From positions 62,001 through 126,000 of the forward strand of contig DATLLJ010000002.1 in the NCBI GenBank assembly GCA_035537875.1: a stretch of 64,000 bases of DNA. Direction: 5' to 3'. The stretch is from DATLLJ01 sp035537875 (lineage in GTDB: Bacteria; Acidobacteriota; Vicinamibacteria; Vicinamibacterales; CAVVIG01). The position numbers and the translations under genes are program-made. The notes below the pieces were generated by a model that was not told the DNA's origin, did no database searches, and worked only from the letters and a program-made list of their open reading frames with translations. Shown one piece after another: positions 7,585 to 18,100 of the stretch. Position 1 is the stretch's first letter. Every line of letters begins with the position of its first letter.

Positions 7585-8127
7585 CTACGAGGCTCGAAAC
7601 GGCATGCCGATGAACTGCAACAGCTTTCTCGCCTCTTGGTCGGTCTTCGCCGTCGTGACCACGGACACGTTCATCCCGCGCGCCTTGTCGACCTTCATGT
7701 AATCGATCTCGGGAAACAGCAGCTGGTCGCGCAGTCCGAGCGTGTAGTTGCCGCGGCCGTCGAAGCCGCGCGGCGACACGCCCTTGAAGTCGCGCACGCG
7801 TGGGAGGGCGATGTTCATGAGCCGATCCAGGAACTCCCACATCCGTTCGCCACGCAACGTCACCATCGTACCGATCGGCTGGCCCTTACGAACCTTGAAC
7901 TGCGCGATCGACTTCTTCGCGCGACGCGTGACGGCTTTCTGACCGGTGATGCGGGCGATCTCGTCGGCTCCCGTGTCGACGATCTTCGCGTTCGAGGTCG
8001 CCTCGCCGAGACCCATGTTCACGACGACCTTCTCGATCTTCGGCACCGCCATCACGTTCTTGTAGCCGAACTCCTTCTGGAGCGCCGGCACCACGTCTTT
8101 CTTGTACTTGTCTCGCAGCCGGGTCAT
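7585..8127 (-). CDS. rplE: 50S ribosomal protein L5
   Basis: L5 binds 5S rRNA and contacts S13 across bridge B1b. The start at 8127 (MTRLRDKYKKDVVPAL) fits the family and its ATG overlaps the rplX stop as ATGA. The 180 residues include KIEKVVVNMGLGEA, ARKSIAQFKVRKG-like and RDFKGVSPRGFDGRGNY segments. Confidence 0.97.
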   Translation of the reverse strand: MTRLRDKYKKDVVPALQKEFGYKNVMAVPKIEKVVVNMGLGEATSNAKIVDTGADEIARITGQKAVTRRAKKSIAQFKVRKGQPIGTMVTLRGERMWEFLDRLMNIALPRVRDFKGVSPRGFDGRGNYTLGLRDQLLFPEIDYMKVDKARGMNVSVVTTAKTDQEARKLLQFIGMPFRAS

Positions 8128-8456
8128 TTGTCGACCACTCCCTCGCACTTGCGGCACACGCGCACCTTGCGCCCATCGCCGAGCAGCTTGTGACCGATGC
8201 GCGTCTGGACGCCGCACTCGGGGCACACAATCTGCACGTTACTGGCGTGGAGCGCCGCTTCGCGTGCCACGATGCCGCCCTTGACCTGCTTGCCCGGGTT
8301 CGGCTTCGTATGACGCTTGATCATGTTCACGCCTTCGACGATGAGCCGGTTCTTGTCCGGCAGCACCTTCAGAACGCGCCCGCGCTTGCCGCGGTCCTTC
8401 CCCGTGATGACGAGCACGCTGTCGTTCTTGCGGATCGGCGTCGCTAAGCGGGACAT
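8124..8456 (-). CDS. rplX: 50S ribosomal protein L24
   Basis: L24 initiates 50S assembly. The KOW motif lies near the N-terminus (DSVLVITGKDRGKRGRVLKV), followed by VEGVNMIKRHTKPN and a four-cysteine C-terminal part (CPECG...CRKC) that suggests a zinc site. Length is 110. It overlaps rplE by 4 bases and follows rplN closely. Confidence 0.97.
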   Translation of the reverse strand: MSRLATPIRKNDSVLVITGKDRGKRGRVLKVLPDKNRLIVEGVNMIKRHTKPNPGKQVKGGIVAREAALHASNVQIVCPECGVQTRIGHKLLGDGRKVRVCRKCEGVVDK

Positions 8457-8458
8457 GA

Positions 8459-8827
8459 TCAGAGAACCTCTGGGGCGAGCGAGATGATCTTCATGAAGCG
8501 CCGCTCGCGCAGCTCGCGCGCCACGGGACCGAACACGCGCGTGCCAATCGGCTCACCCTGGTCGTTGATCAGCACAGCGGCATTCCGGTCGAAACGGATA
8601 TAGCTGCCGTCGCGGCGACGCTGTTCCTTCACGGTGCGCACGATGACGGCCTTCACCACCTGTCCCTTCTTCACGTTCGATTCGGGGGTCGCTTCCTTCA
8701 CCGAGGCGGTGATGATGTCGCCGAGGCGGGCGTAGCGGCCCGTCGAACCGCCAATCGGATTGATGACGGCGATCTTGCGCGCGCCGGAATTGTCGGCGAC
8801 GTCGAGGATCGATCGCATCTGGATCAT
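8459..8827 (-). CDS. rplN: 50S ribosomal protein L14
   Basis: L14 is in the B8 bridge of the 50S subunit. It is 122 residues, the family's usual length, with MIQMRSILDVADNSGARKI, GDIITASVKEA and RELRERRFMKIISLAPEVL. There is a 2-base gap to rplX and 3 bases to rpsQ. Confidence 0.98.
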   Translation of the reverse strand: MIQMRSILDVADNSGARKIAVINPIGGSTGRYARLGDIITASVKEATPESNVKKGQVVKAVIVRTVKEQRRRDGSYIRFDRNAAVLINDQGEPIGTRVFGPVARELRERRFMKIISLAPEVL

Positions 8828-8830
8828 GGC

Positions 8831-9085
8831 TTATACCTCCGCGGCCTTGCGGACGACGCGGACGAGCGCCCATCGTTTGCTTCGGCTCATCGGCCTCGTC
8901 TCCACGATCGCGACGGTGTCGCCGACGCGCGCCGCGTCCTCTTCGTCGTGCACCATGAACGTCGACGTCCGCCGCATCGTCTTGCCGTACATGCCGTGCC
9001 GCACCTGCCGCTCGACGGCCACGACGATGCTCTTGCGCATCTTGTCGCTGACGACGACGCCGACTTTTTCTAGCTTTTGAGACAT
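8831..9085 (-). CDS. rpsQ: 30S ribosomal protein S17
   Basis: S17 is a primary 16S rRNA binder with an OB fold. The 84 residues include GVVVSDKMRKSIVVAVERQV, MVHDEEDAARVGDTVAIVETRP and SRSKRWALVRVV. It lies between rpmC and rplN in the canonical order, with a large snap-back repeat on its upstream side. Confidence 0.97.
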   Translation of the reverse strand: MSQKLEKVGVVVSDKMRKSIVVAVERQVRHGMYGKTMRRTSTFMVHDEEDAARVGDTVAIVETRPMSRSKRWALVRVVRKAAEV

Positions 9086-9095
9086 AGCCGTTCCT

Positions 9096-9202
9096 TGAAT
9101 CGGGTAATCGGGTAATCGGGTAATCGGGTAATCGATGGATGCATGGCCCTCAATAAATCAATCAATTACCCGATTACCCAATTACCCAATTACCCAATTC
9201 CC
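9096..9202. repeat. Intergenic quasi-palindrome, GGGTAATC family, copy 2
   Basis: Left arm about 9096-9139 (four CGGGTAAT units), loop of about 20 bases, right arm about 9158-9200 (complementary units). The right arm overlaps the 3' end of rpmC: the last codons (Gly-Ile-Gly) and the TAA stop are read from a TTGGGTAA unit. Confidence 0.88.
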
Positions 9203-9390
9203 TGACTCCCCCTCTGTCTGATGAACGTTTTCACCCGCGCCAGATCGCGCCGGACGGTGCGCAACTTCTCCGGCGACTCCAGCTGCCCCATCGATTTCTG
9301 AATACGCATCCGGAACAGCTGATCGATCAAGTCGCGCTCCTTCGCCCCGAGCTCGTCGGGGCCCAGATCGCGCAGCTCCGCAGCCTTCAT
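9190..9390 (-). CDS. rpmC: 50S ribosomal protein L29
   Basis: L29 lies near the peptide exit tunnel and helps dock trigger factor and SRP. The 66 residues (MKAAELRDLGPDELGAKERD, LFRMRIQKSMGQLESP, VRRDLARVKTFIRQR) are typical two-helix L29. The ATG overlaps the rplP stop as ATGA. The final Gly-Ile-Gly and the stop codon lie inside the downstream repeat arm, so the repeat sets the C-terminus. Confidence 0.95.
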   Translation of the reverse strand: MKAAELRDLGPDELGAKERDLIDQLFRMRIQKSMGQLESPEKLRTVRRDLARVKTFIRQRGSQGIG

Positions 9391-9812
9391 TGCATCTTCT
9401 CCTGCGCGAACCGGGTCGCGAACTTCGTGAGTATCGGCAGCTTGGCGGCCGCCAGCTTCATGGCCTCGCGCGCAGCCTTCTCCGGGATGCCCTCCATCTC
9501 GAAGAGCACTTTGCCCGGCCGCACGACCGCCACCCACTGCTCCGGCGCACCCTTGCCCTTGCCCATTCGGGTTTCCTGCGGCTTCTTCGTAATCGGCTTG
9601 TCCGGGAAGACGCGGACCCAGATCTTGCCGCCGCGCGCGATGAAGCGCGTCATCGCGACACGGGCCGCCTCAATCTGGCGATCGGTCAGCCAGCACGGTT
9701 CGAGGGCGCGAAGACCGTAGTCGCCGAACGACACGTCCGCCCCGCGCCAAGCCTTGCCCGCCATCCGCCCGCGCTGCTGTTTCCGATATTTGACCTTCTT
9801 CGGCATCAACAT
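9387..9812 (-). CDS. rplP: 50S ribosomal protein L16
   Basis: L16 organises the A-site tRNA pocket of the 50S subunit. The 141 residues contain KYRKQQRGRMAGKAWRG, ARGGKIWVRVFPDKPITKKP and EQWVAVVRPGKVLFEMEG. The start at 9812 (MLMPKK) fits the usual MLxPK N-terminus. A snap-back repeat separates it from rpsC. Confidence 0.97.
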   Translation of the reverse strand: MLMPKKVKYRKQQRGRMAGKAWRGADVSFGDYGLRALEPCWLTDRQIEAARVAMTRFIARGGKIWVRVFPDKPITKKPQETRMGKGKGAPEQWVAVVRPGKVLFEMEGIPEKAAREAMKLAAAKLPILTKFATRFAQEKMQ

Positions 9813-9826
9813 AGCTGTTATCCCTG

Positions 9827-9940
9827 AATCGGGTAATTGGGTAATCGGGTCATCGGGTAATCGATGGGCGCATTGATGGACGCATGGATTTCAATCTTCA
9901 ATCAATTACCCGATGACCCGATTATCCAATTACCCGATTG
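9827..9940. repeat. Intergenic quasi-palindrome, GGGTAATC family, copy 3
   Basis: Left arm 9827-9865, right arm 9899-9940. One unit is changed to GGGTCATC, and the complementary change sits at the matching position in the other arm, so the arms co-vary. The repeat begins directly after the rpsC stop. Confidence 0.88.
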
Positions 9941-10636
9941 TCAAGCTCTGGCCTGCGGTCTCCTCGGCGCGCGCTCCCGGTACTCCTCTTCCCGTCCGCG
10001 CTGCGGCACGAGCCGCTCGCCCTTGTACAGCCAGACCTTGATGCCAATCTGGCCGTACGTGGTGTTCGCTTCCGCAAACCCGTAGTCGATGTCGGCCCGC
10101 AGCGTCTGCAGTGGAAGCTGACCGTGCAGATACCACTCCGAGCGCGCGATCTCGGCCCCGTTCAGCCGGCCCGAGACACGGACCTTGATCCCGCGCGCGC
10201 CGAAACGCAGCGCCGACTCGACCGCTTTTCTCATCGCGCGGCGGAACGCCACGCGTTTCTCGAGCTGCATGGCCACCGATTCAGCGATCAGCTGCGAGTC
10301 GAGCTCCGGTTTCTGGATCTCCTGAATGTTGATGAAGACCTCGCGGCTCGTCCGCTTCTGAATCTCCTGCTTCAGCTTGTCGACTTCCGTCCCTTTGCGG
10401 CCGATGATGATGCCGGGCCGCGACGTGTAGATGTCGATCTTCAGCTTGTTGGCGGCCCGCTCGGTTTCGATCTTCGACACCCCCGCGTGGGCGAACCGCT
10501 TCTTCAGCGACTGCCGCAGCTCCATGTCCTCGTGCAGGAGCTTCGCGTAATCGCGGTCCGCGTACCACCGCGAGCGCCACGTCTTGTTGAAACCGAGACG
10601 GAAGCCGAACGGATGAACCTTCTGCCCCACGGTCAC
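9941..10636 (-). CDS. rpsC: 30S ribosomal protein S3
   Basis: S3 is at the mRNA entry site and, with S4 and S5, has helicase activity. The 231 residues include GQKVHPFGFRLG, a KH domain with RPGIIIGRKG (near residue 75) and the C-terminal RVSGRLNGAEIARSEW. The start is a GTG at 10636; a second in-frame GTG two codons on would give the more usual VGQKVHP beginning. Confidence 0.97.
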   Translation of the reverse strand: MTVGQKVHPFGFRLGFNKTWRSRWYADRDYAKLLHEDMELRQSLKKRFAHAGVSKIETERAANKLKIDIYTSRPGIIIGRKGTEVDKLKQEIQKRTSREVFINIQEIQKPELDSQLIAESVAMQLEKRVAFRRAMRKAVESALRFGARGIKVRVSGRLNGAEIARSEWYLHGQLPLQTLRADIDYGFAEANTTYGQIGIKVWLYKGERLVPQRGREEEYRERAPRRPQARA

Positions 10637-10681
10637 TCCCTTGTCCGGCCAAGGCCGGATGCCACCGACTGTTCCGGTCGC

Positions 10682-11188
10682 CTACTTCTTGGCGGTCGTC
10701 TCTCCGACCGGCCTCTTCGCCGCCGGCTTTTTCGCGGCGGGACGTCGCGCCCGCGTCGTTGCCCGCGCGGCCCCCTGAGCGCCCTCGGCCTTCGAACCAC
10801 CCTGTGCCGTTTCCGCGCTGATGGCGACAACCCGTTCCGGCCGCTCCGACACCCGCACGGTGAGATGAGCCGTACGCTTGAGCACGCGAAAGGCGCGCCC
10901 CATCGGCGCAGGCCGGACGCGCTTCTGCGCGGGCCCCTGATTCGCGTAGCATGCCGAAACGAACAGGCGATCGACGTCGCCGCTGAATCCTTCTTTGTTC
11001 TGAGCGTTCGCGATGGCCGAACGGAGAACCTTCGCAATGTCCTCGGCAATCGATTTTCTCGTGAACTTCAACGTGGCCAGCGCCTGGTTGACGTCCTTAC
11101 CGCGGATGAGCGCGAGCACCAGCCCGGCCTTCTGCGCGGACGTCCGCACGTACCGTGAAGTCGCGTGGGCTTCGATCCCTGCCGCCAT
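10682..11188 (-). CDS. rplV: 50S ribosomal protein L22 with basic C-terminal extension
   Basis: L22 lines the peptide exit tunnel with its beta-hairpin loop. The core (residues about 1-118) is normal: YVRTSAQKAGLVLALIRGK, KRVRPAPMGRAFRVLKRTAHL. About 50 further residues rich in Ala, Lys and Arg follow (ARATTRARRPAAKKPAAKRP), against a total of about 110 in E. coli. Such tails are low-complexity and probably bind rRNA at the surface. Confidence 0.95.
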   Translation of the reverse strand: MAAGIEAHATSRYVRTSAQKAGLVLALIRGKDVNQALATLKFTRKSIAEDIAKVLRSAIANAQNKEGFSGDVDRLFVSACYANQGPAQKRVRPAPMGRAFRVLKRTAHLTVRVSERPERVVAISAETAQGGSKAEGAQGAARATTRARRPAAKKPAAKRPVGETTAKK

Positions 11189-11191
11189 GAC

Positions 11192-11577
11192 TTAGCTCCC
11201 CGCTCCGGCCGGCTTCCCGCCACCGCCGGCGCCCGGCGCGGGAGCGGGCGAAGCGCCGCCAGCCGCTGGTGGCGCGCCCGGCCCGCCAGGGGCCGACGCG
11301 GCGGCCGCCTTCTCCGCGACACGGGTCGTGTGACCCTTGAAAATGCGAGTCGGCGCGAACTCGCCCAGCTTGTGCCCCACCATGTTCTCGGTGACGTACA
11401 CGGGGATGAACTTCTTCCCGTTGTGAACCGCGAGGGTGTGCCCGACCATCTCCGGCACGACGGTGGACCGTCGGGACCACGTCTTGATGACCTTTTTCTC
11501 AGCCCCCCGGTTCATCACCTCGACCTTCTCGAGCAGGTGGGTGTCGACGAACGGACCCTTCTTTAGCGATCGGCCCA

Positions 11578-11578
<1 letters not shown>
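11192..11578 (-). CDS. rpsS: 30S ribosomal protein S19 with Gly/Ala/Pro C-terminal extension
   Basis: S19 lies in the 30S head and contacts S13. The conserved part (MGRSLKKGPFVDTHLLEKV, HNGKKFIPVYVTENMVGHKLGEF, PTRIFKGH) is about 92 residues; a further 36 residues of Gly, Ala and Pro follow, which is unusual. The start ATG at 11578 overlaps the rplB TAA by one base (TAATG). Confidence 0.95.
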
Positions 11579-12402
<824 letters not shown>

Positions 12403-12446
12403 AGAACCCTTCCCAACCTACCTCGAGCCCTGACCCCGAGGCCCTC

Positions 12447-12737
12447 TCAGGCCCCTTCCAGGAACTCGGGCATCTTCGCGCCCTCGCGCAATCTCACGTA
12501 CGCCTTCTTCCAGTCGGATCGACGCCCCACGTAGCGTCCTTGACGCTTGACCTTTCCATGCGCAATCGCCGTCCGGATGCTGGCAACCTTCGACCCGAGG
12601 AGCCGTTCGATGGCCCGTTTGATTTCCACCTTGTTCGCATCGGCCGCGACCTGGAACACGATCGTCCGGCCATCTTCGCGCTGGATCGATGTCTTCTCGG
12701 TGATGAGCGGTCGGCGAATCACGTCAGTCAGCTTCAT
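12447..12737 (-). CDS. rplW: 50S ribosomal protein L23
   Basis: L23 sits at the tunnel exit and docks trigger factor and SRP. The start at 12737 (MKLTDVIRRPLITEKTS) is the conserved N-terminus, giving 96 residues; the longer open frame is inside rplD. VEIKRAIERLLGSKVASIRT and the GRYVGRRSDWKKAYVRL segment are typical. Confidence 0.96.
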   Translation of the reverse strand: MKLTDVIRRPLITEKTSIQREDGRTIVFQVAADANKVEIKRAIERLLGSKVASIRTAIAHGKVKRQGRYVGRRSDWKKAYVRLREGAKMPEFLEGA

Positions 12738-12744
12738 GGTCACC

Positions 12745-13365
12745 TCACCCGAGGGCGTCCTGCAGCCGTTCGATCGCGCCCTTGGTCGCCACGACTCGAC
12801 CGGCGTCGACGACGGCGCGCGCCGTGAGCTTGGCACTGGACACCAGCGACACACCGGGAATGTTGCGGACCGATCGCGACAGCTTGTCGTCGACGACCAC
12901 GTCCACGAGCACGGCCTTCCCGGCGACGCCGAGGCGGCTCAGCAGCTCCGCGGCGGCCTTCGTCCGGATTTCCGCCACCGCGAGCTCGTCGACGACGACG
13001 ACGGCTCCGCTCTGCAGCTTGTCCGCGAGCGCCGCCCGCAGAGCGCCGCGCTCGACCTTCTTCGGCAAGCGGAAATCGTAGCTCCGCGGCTGGGGGCCGA
13101 ACACGGTCCCGCCGTGCCGCCACAACGGGTTGCGAATCGAGCCGATGCGCGCGCGCCCCGTTCCCTTCTGCCGCCACGGCTTCTTGCCGCTGCCGCTCAC
13201 AAGGGCGCGGTTCTTCGTCATATGCGTGCCGCGCCGCTCGGCCGCGTTGGCATGGACGACCGACTCCCACACCAACCCGCCGTTGACACGTCCACCGAAC
13301 AGATCGTCGCGCACGTCGACCGCGCCGACCTTCTGATTTTGGCTGTTGACCACATCCAGTTGCAT
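12745..13365 (-). CDS. rplD: 50S ribosomal protein L4
   Basis: L4 lines the exit tunnel and in E. coli represses the S10 operon. The 206 residues include the tunnel loop segment KPWRQKGTGRARIGSIRNPL and GGTVFGPQPRSYDFRLPKK. It lies between rplC and rplW, 7 bases upstream of rplW. Confidence 0.97.
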   Translation of the reverse strand: MQLDVVNSQNQKVGAVDVRDDLFGGRVNGGLVWESVVHANAAERRGTHMTKNRALVSGSGKKPWRQKGTGRARIGSIRNPLWRHGGTVFGPQPRSYDFRLPKKVERGALRAALADKLQSGAVVVVDELAVAEIRTKAAAELLSRLGVAGKAVLVDVVVDDKLSRSVRNIPGVSLVSSAKLTARAVVDAGRVVATKGAIERLQDALG

Positions 13366-13394
13366 GGTGTCTCTCGAATCCGGCGGGCCGGACG

Positions 13395-14084
13395 CTACTT
13401 CTTCCCCTTCTTCGGCTTCTCGACCTGCGCCACCTTGATCTTCTTTGCCGTCTTCGCCTTTCGCACGACGACGTAGCCCGTCGGCGCGCCCGGAATGCCG
13501 CCCTCCACGACCAGCAGATGGTTCTCCGGATCCACGCGCAGCACCTTGATGTTGTGAATCGTCACGCGGCCACCGCCCATTCGACCGGCCGCGCGCATCC
13601 CCTTCACGACCCGCGAAGGAAACGACGAGGCGCCAATCGAGCCGGGCGCGCGGTGGAACATCGAGCCGTGCGTCGCCGCGCCGCCGGCGAAATGATGCCG
13701 CCTGACGACCCCTTGAAAGCCCTTGCCGCGCCCCGTTCCGATCACGTCGACGCGCTCGCCGTCGGCGAACATCGAGACGAGCACCTGATCGCCCGTTTTC
13801 AGCTCGGGCTGATCGGCCGGGCCGGGCGCCACTCGCACTTCGCGGCGCACCCGCGTGGCGGGCACGTTCGCCTTCTTGTAGTGCCCCACCGTCGGCTTGT
13901 TGGCCTTGGCCGGTGTTTCTTCGACGAGACCGAGCTGCACAGCCTGGTAGCCATCGGTCTCGATCGTCTTCGACTGAACCACGACGCAGGGTCCGGCCTT
14001 GATGACCGTCGCGGGATGCACGGCGCCGTCGGCGTCGAACACCTGCGTCATCCCGACTTTTCTACCGATGATTCCTGTAACCAT
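13395..14084 (-). CDS. rplC: 50S ribosomal protein L3
   Basis: L3 starts 50S assembly near the peptidyl transferase centre. The 229 residues have MVTGIIGRKVGMTQVFDADG, GTGRGKGFQGVVRRHHFAGG and the SIGASSFPSRVVKGMRAAGR segment. The C-terminus is slightly lysine-rich. The first gene after rpsJ, as in the S10 operon. Confidence 0.97.
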   Translation of the reverse strand: MVTGIIGRKVGMTQVFDADGAVHPATVIKAGPCVVVQSKTIETDGYQAVQLGLVEETPAKANKPTVGHYKKANVPATRVRREVRVAPGPADQPELKTGDQVLVSMFADGERVDVIGTGRGKGFQGVVRRHHFAGGAATHGSMFHRAPGSIGASSFPSRVVKGMRAAGRMGGGRVTIHNIKVLRVDPENHLLVVEGGIPGAPTGYVVVRKAKTAKKIKVAQVEKPKKGKK

Positions 14085-14094
14085 ATAAGAACCC

Positions 14095-14210
14095 TGTGGG
14101 CTTAGGGCTTAGGGCTTAAGGCTTAGGCCTGGGTGGCTTAAGCCTTGAGCCCTGAGCCCTGAGCCCTGAGCCTTGAGCCTTGAGCCCTGAGCCTTGAGCC
14201 CTGATCCCTA
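14095..14210. repeat. Intergenic quasi-palindrome, GCTTAGG / CCTGAGCC family
   Basis: The rpsJ-rplC gap has a left arm of three or four GGCTTAGG units (14098-14128) and a longer run of about nine CCTGAGCC or CCTTGAGCC units (14135-14205). The inner units are complementary (GGCTTAGGCC against GGCTTAAGCC) and the outer part is mostly a direct tandem run. Related shorter runs lie at 6782-6855 and 7490-7545. Confidence 0.8.
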
Positions 14211-14543
14211 TTTGTGTTCCTTGCCGAACGCTTTGATCTCCACGTCGACGCCCGCGGGAAGATCGAGCTTCATCAGCGCGTCCACGGTCTGCGGCGTCGG
14301 CTCGAAAATGTCGATGAGCCGCTTGTGCGTCCGGATCTCGAACTGTTCGCGGGATTTCTTGTCCACGTGCGGCGACCGGAGCACGGTCCATTTGTTCTTG
14401 GCGGTCGGCAGCGGAATCGGCCCCGCCAGCCTCGCGCCGGTACGCCGGGCCGTGTCCACGATCTCGGTCGTGGACTGATCGAGCACCCGGTAGTCATACG
14501 CCTTCAGGCGGATGCGGATCTTGTCACTGAATGCTGTCGCCAT
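14208..14543 (-). CDS. rpsJ: 30S ribosomal protein S10
   Basis: S10 is in the 30S head and is also NusE in antitermination complexes. The 111 residues contain KIRIRLKAYDYRVLDQST, AGPIPLPTAKNKWTVLRSPH and KSREQFEIRTHKRLIDI. It directly follows fusA, with no tuf gene between them. Confidence 0.97.
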   Translation of the reverse strand: MATAFSDKIRIRLKAYDYRVLDQSTTEIVDTARRTGARLAGPIPLPTAKNKWTVLRSPHVDKKSREQFEIRTHKRLIDIFEPTPQTVDALMKLDLPAGVDVEIKAFGKEHK

Positions 14544-14560
14544 AACTGTGTCTCAGACCT

Positions 14561-16669
<2,109 letters not shown>

Positions 16670-16680
16670 ATCAAGAACTC

Positions 16681-16790
16681 TGAATCTGGTAATTGGGTAA
16701 TCGGGTAATCGGGTAATTGATTGGGGGATTGATTGCGTGAATGGGCCAATCAATTACCCGATTACCCAATTACCCGATTACCCAATTCAT
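16681..16790. repeat. Intergenic quasi-palindrome, GGGTAATC family, copy 4
   Basis: Left arm 16681-16723, right arm 16746-16790, with a loop of about 22 bases in the rpsG-fusA gap. Both arms end in GGGTAATTGATTGG at the loop side. The pairing is almost perfect over about 40 bases. Confidence 0.88.
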
Positions 16791-16797
16791 TCGTCCT

Positions 16798-17271
16798 CTA
16801 CCACCTGTAATGGGCGAACGCCTTATTGGCCTCCGCCATCCTGTGCGTGTCCTCGCGTTTCTTCACCGCGCCGCCGCGCAGGTTCGAGGCGTCCAGGAAT
16901 TCGTTCGCGAGCTTTTCCTGCATCGTCTTTCCGTCGCCACGCGCCCGTGCGTACCCGACAATCCACCGGATGCTGAGGGACAGCCGGCGGTTCGGGTTCA
17001 CTTCGACCGGCACCTGGTAGTTGCTGCCACCGACGCGGCGAGACTTCACTTCCAGGCTCGGCTTGACGTTGTCGATCGCCTTCTTGAAGACCTTGAGCGG
17101 GTCGTCGCCCGTCTTGTCCTTGATGATGTCGAAGCTCTTATACAAGATGCGTTCGGCAGTACTCCGCTTGCCGTCGTGCATCACGCAGCTGATGAACTTG
17201 GTGACGAGCGGGCTCTGATAAAGCGGATCCGCCAGCACGTCGCGCTTTGGAATCTCTCGTCGTCTGGGCAT
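16798..17271 (-). CDS. rpsG: 30S ribosomal protein S7
   Basis: S7 is a primary 16S binder in the head and in E. coli represses the str operon. The 157 residues show MPRRREIPKRDVLADPLY, KFISCVMHDGKRSTAERILY, VGGSNYQVPVEVNPNRR and LANEFLDASNLRGGAVKKRE. It lies between rpsL and fusA. Confidence 0.97.
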   Translation of the reverse strand: MPRRREIPKRDVLADPLYQSPLVTKFISCVMHDGKRSTAERILYKSFDIIKDKTGDDPLKVFKKAIDNVKPSLEVKSRRVGGSNYQVPVEVNPNRRLSLSIRWIVGYARARGDGKTMQEKLANEFLDASNLRGGAVKKREDTHRMAEANKAFAHYRW

Positions 17272-17331
17272 ATCTGATTCTCTGTGGCGTCAGGCTTTGG
17301 CTCGAAGCGGCTCACTCATGAACGGCGGGCC

Positions 17332-17709
17332 TCAAGCCTTCTTGGGTCTTTTCGCCCCGTACTTCGAACGTCCCTGCATCCGCCCCGCGACCCCCACGGC
17401 GTCGAGCGTCCCGCGCACCACGTGATAACGCACGCCAGGCAAATCCTTGACGCGACCGCCGCGAATGAGCACCAGAGAGTGCTCCTGGAGGTTGTGGCCG
17501 ACCCCGGGGATGTACGTCGTGACCTCGATCCCGTTCGTCAGCCGGACGCGAGCGACTTTCCGCAGCGCGGAATTGGGCTTCTTCGGGGTCTGCGTGAACA
17601 CGCGCACGCAGACGCCGCGCTTCTGCGGACTGTCCTGCAGCGCAGGGCTCTTGGTCTTGCTGACGATCTGCTTTCTCCCGGCACGCACGAGCTGGCTGAT
17701 GGTCGGCAT
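17332..17709 (-). CDS. rpsL: 30S ribosomal protein S12
   Basis: S12 is at the decoding centre. The 125 residues are close to consensus; both lysines of the TPKKPNSALRK loop and the PGVGHNLQEHS loop are present, so the known streptomycin-resistance positions look wild type. It is the first gene of the operon, with a long leader and a promoter-like sequence upstream. Confidence 0.97.
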   Translation of the reverse strand: MPTISQLVRAGRKQIVSKTKSPALQDSPQKRGVCVRVFTQTPKKPNSALRKVARVRLTNGIEVTTYIPGVGHNLQEHSLVLIRGGRVKDLPGVRYHVVRGTLDAVGVAGRMQGRSKYGAKRPKKA

Positions 17710-17720
17710 TCTCTCGATCT

Positions 17721-17830
17721 CTGAATCTGGTCATTGGGTCATCTCGTCATCTGGTCACTAAATTGGACGGATCGACTCAATCCAATGACCAAATGACGAG
17801 ATGACCAGATGACCCAATGGTCATGTCACC
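17721..17830. repeat. Leader quasi-palindrome, GGGTCATC variant family
   Basis: Directly upstream of rpsL there are arms at 17721-17768 and about 17778-17830 made of GGTCATC units (TCATCTGGTCAT, TCATCTCGTCAT). The whole locus uses GTCAT where other copies use GGTAAT, in both arms. It would form a long hairpin in the rpsL leader RNA. Confidence 0.85.
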
Positions 17831-17836
17831 AACCGC

Positions 17837-17871
17837 TTCAGGCCTAAAAGCCACGAGGCTTGGCGCCTGAA
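17837..17871 (-). promoter_or_regulatory. Nested hairpin in the rpsL leader
   Basis: The outer arms TTCAGGC and GCCTGAA (17837-17843 and 17865-17871) enclose an inner stem of GCCA and TGGC (17850-17853 and 17861-17864). It lies in the untranslated leader between the predicted promoter and rpsL. It could be a regulatory leader structure; I do not recognise it as a named riboswitch or ribosomal leader class. Confidence 0.45.
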
Positions 17872-17986
17872 AACCCGATTACCCTAGGTTCGAGTTAGTT
17901 GCGAGAAGGGGTCACTCCGCCCAGGCACGTTCCACTGAACGGCGAAGCTAGATAGGGTGTCCCAGCTTCATCAATACAACCTGACG

Positions 17987-18016
17987 AATATAGCACCCGC
18001 CGGCAGTTCCATGCAA
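17987..18016 (-). promoter_or_regulatory. Probable promoter of the str-S10-spc-alpha operon
   Basis: On the minus strand, TTGCAT (18011-18016) is followed after 18 bases by TATATT (17987-17992), with TG one base upstream of the -10 (extended -10). This puts the RNA start near 17980 and gives a leader of about 270 nt before rpsL. I see no equally good promoter inside the ribosomal block, but I did not scan every gap. Confidence 0.5.
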
Positions 18017-18100
18017 CAACTTGGAGCGGGATTCGCCCACAACCGCGCGGCGACCCCGATCAGGCCGACGTTCCTCCGCACGGTTCCGATCGGGTCGTAA

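Noticed and set aside
17826..17986. Riboswitch in the rpsL leader
   Set aside because: The nested hairpin does not match any riboswitch consensus I know, and the downstream genes are ribosomal.
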